This document shows positions 9,216 to 17,290 of a stretch of DNA of 34,784 nt, piece by piece. The stretch is from positions 1 to 34,784 of the forward strand of contig JAQGNJ010000132.1 in NCBI GenBank assembly GCA_028291885.1. The letters run 5' to 3'. The notes below the pieces were generated by a model. The model was not told where the DNA came from, ran no database searches, and saw only the letters and a program-made list of their open reading frames with translations. Numbering within the stretch: the stretch's first letter is position 1; each line of letters begins with the position of its first letter. Both the position numbers and the translations under genes were made by a program. Source of the stretch: Ramlibacter sp. (GTDB lineage: Bacteria > Pseudomonadota > Gammaproteobacteria > Burkholderiales > Burkholderiaceae_C).

Positions 9216-9219
9216 CAGG

Positions 9220-10137
9220 ATGGACGCGTCCGTGTCGCAAGACTCCCTGCCCGCGGCCGTGGCGCCCCGGGCTGCCGAACCCAGGGCGCTGGTCGGCCTG
9301 ATCGGCGCCGGCATCCAGCGCTCGCTGACGCCGGCCATGCACGAAGAAGAGGCGCGGCATCACGGATTGCGGCTGCATTACCAGCTGATCGACCTGGACC
9401 GCACGGCGGCCGGCGCCGCCGACCTGCCGGCCCTGCTGGCCAGCGCGCGGACCATGGGCTTCGCCGGGCTGAACATCACCTATCCGTGCAAGCAGGCGGT
9501 GATCCCGCTGCTCGATGACTTGTCGCAAGAAGCGCGGGCCATGGGCGCGGTCAACACGGTGGTGAACCGCGACGGCCGGCTGGTCGGCCACAACACCGAC
9601 GGCCCGGGCTGGAGCTGGGGCTTTCGCCGCGCCTTGCCGGACGCCGACCTCGATCGCGTCGTGCTGCTCGGCGCCGGCGGCGCGGGATCGGCGATCGCGC
9701 ACGCCGTGCTGCGGCTCGGCGCCGCAAACCTGCGCCTCGTGGACAGCGACGCCGCGCGCGCCGGCGACCTGGCGGGGCGCCTGAACGGCCTCTATGGCGC
9801 CGGCCGCGTGACCGCGTTCGCCGAAGTCGGCGAAGCGGTCGCGGACGCCACCGGCCTGATCCACGCGACCCCGACCGGGATGGACAAGCTGCCAGGCCTG
9901 CCGCTGCCCGAATCCCTGCTGCGGCCGCAGCTGTGGGTGGCCGAGGTCGTCTACTTTCCGCTGGAGACCGAGCTGCTGCAGGCGGCGCGGCGCCGGGGCT
10001 GCGCCACCGTCGACGGCGGCACCATGGCCGTCGGCCAGGCGATCGGCGCCTTCGAGCTGTTCACCGGCCTCAAGCCCGATGCGGACCGGATGGAAGCGCA
10101 CCTGCGCCGGCTGCTGGCCGGCCGCAGCGGGGACTGA
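9220..10137 (+). CDS. Shikimate/quinate dehydrogenase (AroE-like), probably catabolic
   Basis: IGAGIQRSLTPAMHEEEA, GFAGLNITYPCKQAVIPLLDDL, GAVNTVVNRDGRLVGHNTDGPGW, VVLLGAGGAGSAIAHAVLRLG; sits between TRAP genes and a dehydroshikimate dehydratase. Confidence 0.9.
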   Translation: MDASVSQDSLPAAVAPRAAEPRALVGLIGAGIQRSLTPAMHEEEARHHGLRLHYQLIDLDRTAAGAADLPALLASARTMGFAGLNITYPCKQAVIPLLDDLSQEARAMGAVNTVVNRDGRLVGHNTDGPGWSWGFRRALPDADLDRVVLLGAGGAGSAIAHAVLRLGAANLRLVDSDAARAGDLAGRLNGLYGAGRVTAFAEVGEAVADATGLIHATPTGMDKLPGLPLPESLLRPQLWVAEVVYFPLETELLQAARRRGCATVDGGTMAVGQAIGAFELFTGLKPDADRMEAHLRRLLAGRSGD

Positions 10138-10138
10138 G

Positions 10139-12058
10139 ATGAAGAAGTCCATCGCCACCGTGTCGGTCAGCGGCATGCTGCGCGAGAAGCTGGCCGCGAT
10201 CTCGGCTGCGCGCTTCGACGGCGTCGAGATCTTCGAGAACGACCTGCTGCAGTTCCCCGGAACGCCGGCCGACGTGCGCAAGATCGCCGAGGACCTGGGT
10301 CTGGCGATCGACCTGTTCCAGCCGTTCCGCGACTTCGAGGGCGTGAGCCCGGCGCAGCTGCAGCGCAACCTGGACCGCGCCGAGCGCAAGTTCGACCTGA
10401 TGCAGGAACTGGGCGCGCCGCTGATGCTGGTGTGCTCGAACGCGCAGCCGGACACCTCGCCAGACCGCGAGCTGATCGCCGAACAGCTGCGCGCGCTGGC
10501 CGAGCGCGCCGGCCGCCGCGGCCTTCGCATCGGCTACGAAGCGCTGGCCTGGGGCACGCAGACCAACCGCTTCGCCCAGGCCTGGGAGGCGGTCAAGCTG
10601 GCCGACCATCCGCACCTCGGACTGATCCTGGACAGCTTCCACACGCTGGTGTTGAAGGACGACATCGCGCCGATCGCCGCTCTCCCAGGCGACCGCATCT
10701 TCTACGTCCAGCTCGCGGACGCGCCCTGGCTGCAGCTGGACGTGCTGTCGCACAGCCGGCATTACCGCTGCTTCCCGGGCCAGGGCGAATTCCCGGTCGT
10801 CCCCTTTGTCGGCGCGGTGCTGGAGTCGGGCTACACCGGCCCGATCTCGCTGGAAATCTTCAACGACGAATTCCGGGCCTCGCCGGCGCGGCCGACCGCG
10901 GGCGACGCGATGCGTTCGCTGCAATGGCTGGAGGAGCAGGTGCGGCACCTGCCGCAGCGCAAGCCCGGGCCGGCCCAGGGAGTGACGCACGGCGACAGCC
11001 ACCGCGTCGCGCTGCTCGATCCGCCGCCGCCGCCGCAACTCACGGGCTGGTCGTTCGTCGAGTTCGCGGCCAACGCCGTGACGGCGCAGCGCCTGGGCGA
11101 CTTCCTCGCCGCGACCGGCTTCGAGCGCATCGGCCGGCACCGGTCCAAGCAGGTGGAGCTGTACGGCCAGGGCGAGGTGAGGGTGGTGCTCAATCGCGAG
11201 GACGATTCGTTCGCGCGCTCCTACTTCGGCCTGCACGGGCCGTCCGTCTGCGCCGTGGCGCTGGGGACGACCGATGCGCCTGCCGCGCTGTCGCGCGCCG
11301 AGACCTTCGGCTGCCAGCGGGTGGGCGGGCGGGTCGGCGCCAACGAGCTGACGATCCCCGCCGTGCGCGCGCCCGACGGCAGCCTGGTCTATTTCTTCGA
11401 CACGCATCGCGGCGGCGAGCACGGCTTCGAGGCCGACTTCGTCGTCGACGCGCCCGCGGCGGCCGCCAGCCCGCTCGGCGAGGGCGCGCGGGTGGACCAT
11501 ATCTCGCAGGTGGTGCCGGTCGGCAACCTCGACGCCTGGGTGCTGTTCTACCGCGCGGTCCTGGGGTTGAATCCGCTGCCCAGCGTCGTGATGAACGATC
11601 CCTATGGCGTGGTGCGCAGCCGCGCCGTGGAGTCGGCAGACAAGGCGGTCCGCTATTCGATGAACGTGTCGGAGCGCCAGAACACGGCGGCTGGACGCTC
11701 GGTCAGCCAGTTCGGCGGCGCCGGCGTGCACCACATGGCTTTCCGCGTGAACGACGTGCTGGCGACGGCGCGTTCTCTTCGCGAGCGCGGCGCGCCGATG
11801 CTGCAGATCCCCGACAACTACTACGACGACCTGGAAGCGCGCTATGGCCTGGAGCCGCAATTCCTCGGGCAGCTGCGCAGCAACGACGTGCTGTACGACC
11901 GCAACGAGCAGGGCGAATTCCTGCACTGCTACACGACGCCGTTCGAGGACCGCTTCTACTTCGAGTTCATCGAGCGCCGGGGCGGCTACGCGGGCTACGG
12001 CGCGGTGAATGCGCCGGTCCGGCTCGCAGCGCTGGCCCAGCTGCGCGAGCCCGGCTGA
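10139..12058 (+). CDS. quiC: Fused 3-dehydroshikimate dehydratase / HPPD-like (VOC) protein, QuiC1 type
   Basis: N-terminal TIM-barrel MKKSIATVSVSGMLREKLAAISAARFDGVEIFENDLL...GPISLEIFNDEFR; C-terminal VOC/HPPD-like with RVDHISQVVP, GAGVHHMAFRVNDV, RFYFEFIERRGGYAGYGAVNAP. Confidence 0.88.
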   Translation: MKKSIATVSVSGMLREKLAAISAARFDGVEIFENDLLQFPGTPADVRKIAEDLGLAIDLFQPFRDFEGVSPAQLQRNLDRAERKFDLMQELGAPLMLVCSNAQPDTSPDRELIAEQLRALAERAGRRGLRIGYEALAWGTQTNRFAQAWEAVKLADHPHLGLILDSFHTLVLKDDIAPIAALPGDRIFYVQLADAPWLQLDVLSHSRHYRCFPGQGEFPVVPFVGAVLESGYTGPISLEIFNDEFRASPARPTAGDAMRSLQWLEEQVRHLPQRKPGPAQGVTHGDSHRVALLDPPPPPQLTGWSFVEFAANAVTAQRLGDFLAATGFERIGRHRSKQVELYGQGEVRVVLNREDDSFARSYFGLHGPSVCAVALGTTDAPAALSRAETFGCQRVGGRVGANELTIPAVRAPDGSLVYFFDTHRGGEHGFEADFVVDAPAAAASPLGEGARVDHISQVVPVGNLDAWVLFYRAVLGLNPLPSVVMNDPYGVVRSRAVESADKAVRYSMNVSERQNTAAGRSVSQFGGAGVHHMAFRVNDVLATARSLRERGAPMLQIPDNYYDDLEARYGLEPQFLGQLRSNDVLYDRNEQGEFLHCYTTPFEDRFYFEFIERRGGYAGYGAVNAPVRLAALAQLREPG

Positions 12059-12143
12059 GCCCGGAGACGGCGATTGGCCCGCGGCCTGCGGGACGGCCCG
12101 AAAGCCAATAGCATTGGCCGATCCATCCCACCGCGAGGCCGCC

Positions 12144-12797
12144 ATGTCCGACAAGCTCAGCATCGATTTCGTTTCCGACGTTTCCTGCCCCTGGTGCGCC
12201 GTCGGCCTGGCCTCGCTGGAACAGGCCTTGCACAAGCTCGAGGGCGAGGTGCAGGCCGAGCTCCGGTTCCAGCCCTTCGAGCTGAATCCGCAAATGCCGC
12301 CGGGCGGCCAGGACATCACCGAGCACATCACCGAAAAATACGGCTCGACGCCGCAGCAGCAGGCGCAGTCGCGCGAGGCGATCCGCCAGCGCGGCGAAAG
12401 CGTCGGCTTCACCTTCCGCATGGAAGGCCGCGACCGGATCTACAACACCTTCAATGCGCACCGGCTGCTGCACTGGGCCGAACTGCAGGACCTGGGCGCC
12501 CAGCACGCGCTGAAGAAGGCGCTGCTGCGCGCTTACTTCACCGACGGCAAGAGTCCGGAGAACAAGGAGGTGCTGGTCGCCGCCGCCTTGGAAGCGGGAC
12601 TGGACGCGGCGGAGGCGCGCAGGATCCTGGACAGCGACGCCTATGCCGCCGAGGTCCGCGAACGCGAGAAGTTCTACCTGGACAACGGCATCCACGCCGT
12701 GCCGGCCGTCATCGTCAACGGCCGCCACCTGATCCAGGGCGGCCAGCCGGCGGAAGTGTTCGAGCAGGCATTGCGGCAGATCGCCGCCGCGGCCTGA
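12144..12797 (+). CDS. DsbA family oxidoreductase (FrnE-like)
   Basis: SIDFVSDVSCPWCAVGLASLEQAL (CPWC), FNAHRLLHWAELQ, GIHAVPAVIVNGRHLIQGGQPAEVF. Confidence 0.92.
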   Translation: MSDKLSIDFVSDVSCPWCAVGLASLEQALHKLEGEVQAELRFQPFELNPQMPPGGQDITEHITEKYGSTPQQQAQSREAIRQRGESVGFTFRMEGRDRIYNTFNAHRLLHWAELQDLGAQHALKKALLRAYFTDGKSPENKEVLVAAALEAGLDAAEARRILDSDAYAAEVREREKFYLDNGIHAVPAVIVNGRHLIQGGQPAEVFEQALRQIAAAA

Positions 12798-12818
12798 AGC
12801 CGCGATTGCCGCGGCGCG

Positions 12819-13265
12819 TCAGACGCTGGACGTGCGGAAGCGCTCGTTCACCGTGATCCAGAAGTCGTGGACCTGGCGCATCTTGCGGCGCAGCTCGTCG
12901 AAGTCGGTCGCCTTGCGCACATAGCTGTTGGCGCCGCTGGCATAGCAGGTGGCGATGTCGCCTTTTTCGACCGAGGACGAATGCATGATCACCGGGATCG
13001 CCGCAGTCCGGGGGTCGGCCCGGATCGCCCGCAGCACCTGGACGCCGTTCAGGCGGATGAGCTTCATGTCCAGCAGGATCAGGCGGGGTTGCTGCCGGGT
13101 GTCGCGCCCGGCGTACTTGCCGTAGCCGTGCAGGTATTCCAGCGCCTCGACCCCGTCCTCGGCGGTGATGATCCGGTCGGGATCGCAGCACTCGGCCAGC
13201 GCCATCACGGTCAGCTCGAGGTGATCGGGGTTGTCATCGACGACGAGAACTGCCGCGTCTTTCAT
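12819..13265 (-). CDS. Response regulator, receiver domain only (Rcp1-like)
   Basis: VLVVDDNPDHLELTVMAL, PRLILLDMKLIRLNGVQVLRAIRADPRTAAIPVIMHSSS, GANSYVRKATDFDEL. Confidence 0.93.
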   Translation of the reverse strand: MKDAAVLVVDDNPDHLELTVMALAECCDPDRIITAEDGVEALEYLHGYGKYAGRDTRQQPRLILLDMKLIRLNGVQVLRAIRADPRTAAIPVIMHSSSVEKGDIATCYASGANSYVRKATDFDELRRKMRQVHDFWITVNERFRTSSV

Positions 13266-13316
13266 GGTTCAGCCTGGGATAGAGCCATTTTCCCACAGCG
13301 CCCGGCCCGCTGCCGT

Positions 13317-13724
13317 TCAGCCGCCGCTCGGGCCCGGCAGGGACTGGCAATACTCGATCAGGGCTTCGGTCTCGATCGACTTGTCGAAGACGCCGTCGCT
13401 GCCCAGGGCCTCGCACTGGCGCCGAACGTCGGGGTTCGCGCTGCCGGTGAGAACCACCACCTTGCGTCCGGCCTTGCGATCGCGAATGGCGCTCAGCACG
13501 CTGAAACCGGTGCCGCCGCGCTCCAGCGTCAGGTCGACGATGGCGATGTCCCATTCGTTGGCCGGATTGCAGAGCCAGTCGATGGCGGACTTCTCGTTGC
13601 TTGCCACGCCCGCCGTGCCGACGTCGGCAAGCTCCGCAAGCGCCTCCACGAGGCTCTCGCGAATCGCCGCATTGTCTTCCACCACAAACGCCCTCAACCT
13701 CAAGCCACTCTCCTTGCCGTGCAC
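13317..13724 (-). CDS. Response regulator, receiver domain only
   Basis: LRAFVVEDNAAIRESLVEALAEL, DIAIVDLTLERGGTGFSVLSAIRD, VVVLTGSANPDVRRQCEALGSDGVFDKS. Confidence 0.88.
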   Translation of the reverse strand: MHGKESGLRLRAFVVEDNAAIRESLVEALAELADVGTAGVASNEKSAIDWLCNPANEWDIAIVDLTLERGGTGFSVLSAIRDRKAGRKVVVLTGSANPDVRRQCEALGSDGVFDKSIETEALIEYCQSLPGPSGG

Positions 13725-13936
13725 CGGCGCACGGACGTGATGATCTCACGGCGCCGGGAGTGCCGGTGCCGCGACCGCGCGCGGGCCGCTATTTCTCACA
13801 AAAAAACCGGGACCGCCGGCCCGCATTCTGGCCGATTCCGCGCTATGGAATAAATAGCACGACAATCGGACTCGCGCGCCGGACCCCGCTGTCCCGCGGC
13901 TGGCCCGGCAATCTCCTTTCCCGACACCCGCCCCCC

Positions 13937-15391
13937 ATGTCCCCTGAGTTACCGAACGACCGCACCAGCCGCCTCCTGCTGGCGGCGCTGCTGCTGCTGG
14001 GGCTCGCCCGGCTGCTGTCCCTGGCCTTCTATCCGCTGATGGACATGACGGAGGCGCGCTACGCCGACATCGCCCGGCGGATGGCCGAAAGCGGCGACTG
14101 GGTGACGTTGTGGCTGGACGACATGCGCTCGTTCTGGGGCAAGCCGGCGCTCTCGTTCTGGGCGACGGCGGCGGGCCTGAAGCTGTTCGGCGTGAGCGCC
14201 TGGGGCGCGCGCGTCCCGCACTTCCTGCTGGGGCTGGGCGTGGCGGCGACGCTGTGGTGGCAGGCGAGGGCGCAATCGCCCCGCCTGGCCTGGCACGCAG
14301 TGGCGCTGCTGGCCGGATCGCTGCTGTTCCTGCTCTCGGCCGGCGCCGTGATGACGGACATGGCGCTGGTGCTGGGCACGACGCTGGCGATGTGCGGCTT
14401 CTGGTGGCGCATCGGCGGCCGCAGCGGCCGCGACGGCCTTGCGGCGAGCGCCGCGCTGTTCGGCGGGCTGGCGATCGGCCTGCTGGCCAAGGGGCCGCTG
14501 GCGCTGGTGCTGTGCTCCGTCCCGATCGTCGGCTGGGTGCTGTGGCAGCGGCAGTGGACGCAAGCCTGGCGGGCCGTACCGTGGATCCGCGGGTTCGCCG
14601 TCGTGCTGCTGCTGGTGCTGCCCTGGTACCTGCTGGCGGAGCAGCGCAGTCCCGGCTTCCTGCATTACTTCATCGTCGGCGAACACATCGACCGCTTCCT
14701 GGTGCGCGGCTGGACCGGCGACCTGTACAGCAACGCGCACGGCATGCCGCGGGGCATGGTCTGGCTGTACGCGCTGGCGGCGGCGCTGCCCTGGGCGCTG
14801 GTGCTGCCGCTCGCAGCGCTGGCCGGCGGCTTGCAGCGCAGCCACGTCCTGCCTGTGCCGCAGCGGCGCTACCTGCTGCTGTGGGTGCTCTGGCCCTGCG
14901 TGTTCTTCAGCCTGGCCGGCAACATCCTGTGGACGTATGTCCTGCCTTCCATGCCCGCGCTGGCTCTGCTGTGCGCCGGCTGGACGGCGGCGGCCACGCG
15001 TCCGCAACGCGTCGACCGGCTGCTTGCCGCCGTGCTTGTGCTACTGGCCCTGGCGATTCCGGCCGCCCTCGTGGCGGGCCACCGGAGCGGGAAGTTCGAG
15101 CGGCACTCGCTGCAGCCGCTGGTGCAGGCTTACCTGCGCCTCGCAAAGCCGGGCGAGGCTCTGATGGAAGTGCCGAGCGTCTCGTTCTCCACGGACTTCT
15201 ACATCCAGGGCCGGGCCCGTGGCCTGCGCTATGGGGAAGACCTGCCGGAGCTGGCCGGCGGCCGGGTCGTCTACGTGATCATCGCGAACGACCGCTGGAC
15301 CGCGCTGCCGCAATCGCTGCGCGACCAGGCGACGGTGATCGCCGACACGGGCAGGAACACGCTGTTCCGCTGGCCGGCGAAGGGCGGTTAG
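13937..15391 (+). CDS. ArnT-like glycosyltransferase family 39 membrane protein
   Basis: LMDMTEARYADIARRMAESGDWVTLWLDDMRSFWGKPALSFWATAAGLKLFGVSAWGARVPHFLLG; multi-TM; typical PMT/ArnT N-terminus. Confidence 0.88.
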   Translation: MSPELPNDRTSRLLLAALLLLGLARLLSLAFYPLMDMTEARYADIARRMAESGDWVTLWLDDMRSFWGKPALSFWATAAGLKLFGVSAWGARVPHFLLGLGVAATLWWQARAQSPRLAWHAVALLAGSLLFLLSAGAVMTDMALVLGTTLAMCGFWWRIGGRSGRDGLAASAALFGGLAIGLLAKGPLALVLCSVPIVGWVLWQRQWTQAWRAVPWIRGFAVVLLLVLPWYLLAEQRSPGFLHYFIVGEHIDRFLVRGWTGDLYSNAHGMPRGMVWLYALAAALPWALVLPLAALAGGLQRSHVLPVPQRRYLLLWVLWPCVFFSLAGNILWTYVLPSMPALALLCAGWTAAATRPQRVDRLLAAVLVLLALAIPAALVAGHRSGKFERHSLQPLVQAYLRLAKPGEALMEVPSVSFSTDFYIQGRARGLRYGEDLPELAGGRVVYVIIANDRWTALPQSLRDQATVIADTGRNTLFRWPAKGG

Positions 15392-15774
15392 GAGCCGGCG
15401 GGCTGGAAGGCCCAGCGGCGCCCGAGCAGGTAGGTCATGACGGCGATGCCGACCAGGACCAGGGCGAGCGCGATGTCGTAGCGCAGGCCCGAGAGTTCGA
15501 GCAGCAGCACATAGGCGAGCTGGTTGGCGGCGAAGCCCAGCGCGGACACGGCAAAGAAGCGGCGCGCCGCCCGTCCCATGGGGGCGTTCGCGTCGCGGAA
15601 GGTCGTGTGGTGGTGGCCGAGGAACGAGCACACGAAAGCCACCAGCCAGCCCAGCACGTTGGCCACGGCCGGGGCCCAGCCGCCCCATCGCACCAGCGCC
15701 ACGACGGTTGCGAGATGGACGGCGGCCGCCGTCGTCCCGACCGCGACGAACCAGCCGATCCGGCGCACGCTCAA
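15388..15774 (-). CDS. GtrA family membrane protein
   Basis: IGWFVAVGTTAAAVHLATVVALVRWGGWAPAVANVLGWLVAFVCSFLGHHHTTFRDANAPMGRAARRFFAVSALGFAANQLAYVLLL; 4 TM. Start ambiguous: TTG at 15774 with caggag RBS, or the ORF-track ATG at 15873. Confidence 0.85.
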   Translation of the reverse strand: MSVRRIGWFVAVGTTAAAVHLATVVALVRWGGWAPAVANVLGWLVAFVCSFLGHHHTTFRDANAPMGRAARRFFAVSALGFAANQLAYVLLLELSGLRYDIALALVLVGIAVMTYLLGRRWAFQPAGS

Positions 15775-15921
15775 GGGCGGCTCCTGGCATGGGAACGGTG
15801 GGTTGCGGGCGCTTGCATCGCGCGATTGTCCCCTGTCCACGCGACGGACTGTCGCGCCGATGGCCACTTTCATTGTCGCGACGAGGCATCATCTGCGGTG
15901 TTTCGTCACCAGGAGATTCCC

Positions 15922-16755
15922 ATGCCCAGCCCTCCCCTGCCCGCGCTGTTCCTTTCCCATGGCGCGCCGCTGTTCGCCATCGACGCCGGCGAGAGCGGCC
16001 CGGCGCTCACCGGCCTGGGCCGGCGCCTGAAGGAAACCGCCGGAGCGGCGCTGCGCGGCGTGGTCATCATGTCGCCGCACTGGATGGCGCGCACGCCGGC
16101 GGTCATGAGCAATCCCAAGCCCGCCACCTGGCACGACTTCGGCGGCTTTCCGCAGGCGCTGTACGCGCTGGAATATCCCGCGCCCGGCGCCCCCGAACTG
16201 GCGGCCGAGGTCGCCGACCTGCTGCGCGAACAGGGAATCGAGGCCCAGCCCGACGCCAAGCGACCGTACGACCACGGCGCCTGGGTGCCCTTGATGCACC
16301 TGTTCCCCGAGGCCGACGTGCCCGTGATCGAACTGGCCCTGCCCGCCGGCTGGGGCCCGGGCCAGGTGTATGCGATGGGCCAGGCGCTGCGGCCGCTGCG
16401 CGAGCGCGGCGTGCTCGTGGTCGGCACCGGCAGCATGACGCACAACCTGTCCGAGTTCTTCGGCGGCGAGCGCGAGCCCGCGCCCTACGTGGTGGAGTTC
16501 AGCCGCTGGGTGGAAGCCGCCATCCAGCGCGGCGACCTGCCGGCCCTGCTGGACTACCGGCGCCAGGCCCCTGCGGCGCAGCGCGCCCATCCCAGCGACG
16601 ACCACTTCCTGCCGCTGTTCTTCGCGCTGGGCGCGGGCGGTTTCGGCGCCGGCGAGGTGCCGGTGAGGGCCGAGTACGTGACGAAGGAAGTGATGTACGG
16701 CATCCTGGCCATGGATTCCTTCATGCTGCCGGCCCTGCCGCCGGTGGCCGCCTAG
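15922..16755 (+). CDS. Class III extradiol dioxygenase / 4,5-DOPA dioxygenase-like (LigB superfamily, YgiD-like)
   Basis: PALFLSHGAPLFAIDAG, VIMSPHWMARTPAVM, HDFGGFPQALYALEYPAPGAPELA, YDHGAWVPLMHLFPEADVPVIELAL, GTGSMTHNLSEF. Confidence 0.95.
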   Translation: MPSPPLPALFLSHGAPLFAIDAGESGPALTGLGRRLKETAGAALRGVVIMSPHWMARTPAVMSNPKPATWHDFGGFPQALYALEYPAPGAPELAAEVADLLREQGIEAQPDAKRPYDHGAWVPLMHLFPEADVPVIELALPAGWGPGQVYAMGQALRPLRERGVLVVGTGSMTHNLSEFFGGEREPAPYVVEFSRWVEAAIQRGDLPALLDYRRQAPAAQRAHPSDDHFLPLFFALGAGGFGAGEVPVRAEYVTKEVMYGILAMDSFMLPALPPVAA

Positions 16756-16777
16756 GAGCTTGCGCGGCGAAGCGCTT

Positions 16778-16810
16778 CTTGCTCCCTCTCCCCCTGGGAG
16801 AGGGAGCAAG
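16778..16810. terminator. Strong palindrome, probable bidirectional terminator / REP-like dispersed repeat
   Basis: cttgctccctctcc-ccctg-ggagagggagcaag: 14-bp perfect arms between the convergent dioxygenase (+) and Hsp20 (-) 3' ends. Confidence 0.65.
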
Positions 16811-16830
16811 ACCGGCTTCTGCCGAGCCTC

Positions 16831-17265
16831 CTAGGCAGCCCGAACCTCGATGCGCCGGGGCCGCGCTTCTTCCGCCTTGGGGATGGTCAGGCGCAGGACG
16901 CCATCTTTCAGGCTTGCGTCGATGCGGCCGGCGTCGAGCTCGCGGCTCAGCGTGAACTGGCGCCGGTACGACGGGAACTGCGCTTCGCTGTAAAGCAGTT
17001 CCATGTTCTGCGGCACGTTGATGGTGTTGGCGCTGGCTTCGATCACCAGGGTGTCGCCGTCGACCCGCACGGTGAGCTGCTCGCGCGAAGCGCCGGGCAG
17101 GTCCGCGAGCACGGTGATCCCGCTGTCGTTCTCGAAGATGTCGACCGGCGGCACCACCTGGGGCTGCTGCGGCCGGGACTGCACCTGGCCGCCCCGGCCG
17201 TTGCCGACGCTGCCGGCATTGCCGTTGCCGTTGCCGTTGCCGGAGGTCTGGATGTCCGAGTTCAT
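16831..17265 (-). CDS. Hsp20/alpha-crystallin family small heat shock protein
   Basis: PPVDIFENDSGITVLADLPGASREQLTVRVDGDTLVIEA ... RQFTLSRELDAGRIDASLKDGVLRLTIPKAEEARPRRIEV. Confidence 0.95.
   Translation of the reverse strand: MNSDIQTSGNGNGNGNAGSVGNGRGGQVQSRPQQPQVVPPVDIFENDSGITVLADLPGASREQLTVRVDGDTLVIEASANTINVPQNMELLYSEAQFPSYRRQFTLSRELDAGRIDASLKDGVLRLTIPKAEEARPRRIEVRAA
17219..17242. repeat. Hexanucleotide tandem repeat (ttgccg on +; ggcaac on coding strand)
   Basis: Consecutive ttgccg units encode the NGNGNGN stretch in the N-terminus of Hsp20 (16831-17265). Confidence 0.7.
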
Positions 17266-17290
17266 GGCACTCTCCTTTCGCTCTGGTTTG

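Noticed and set aside
10139-12058. Simple annotation as 4-hydroxyphenylpyruvate dioxygenase
   Set aside because: Only the C-terminal half is HPPD-like; the N-terminal TIM barrel and operon context point to a QuiC1-type dehydroshikimate dehydratase fusion.
10070-12421. 783-aa minus-strand ORF opposite quiC
   Set aside because: Antisense to a clear two-domain enzyme; no recognisable motif.
13842-13858. gctat-ggaataa-atagc inverted repeat in the receiver/ArnT divergent gap
   Set aside because: Short 5-bp arms in a locally AT-rich promoter region; expected by chance and not supported further.
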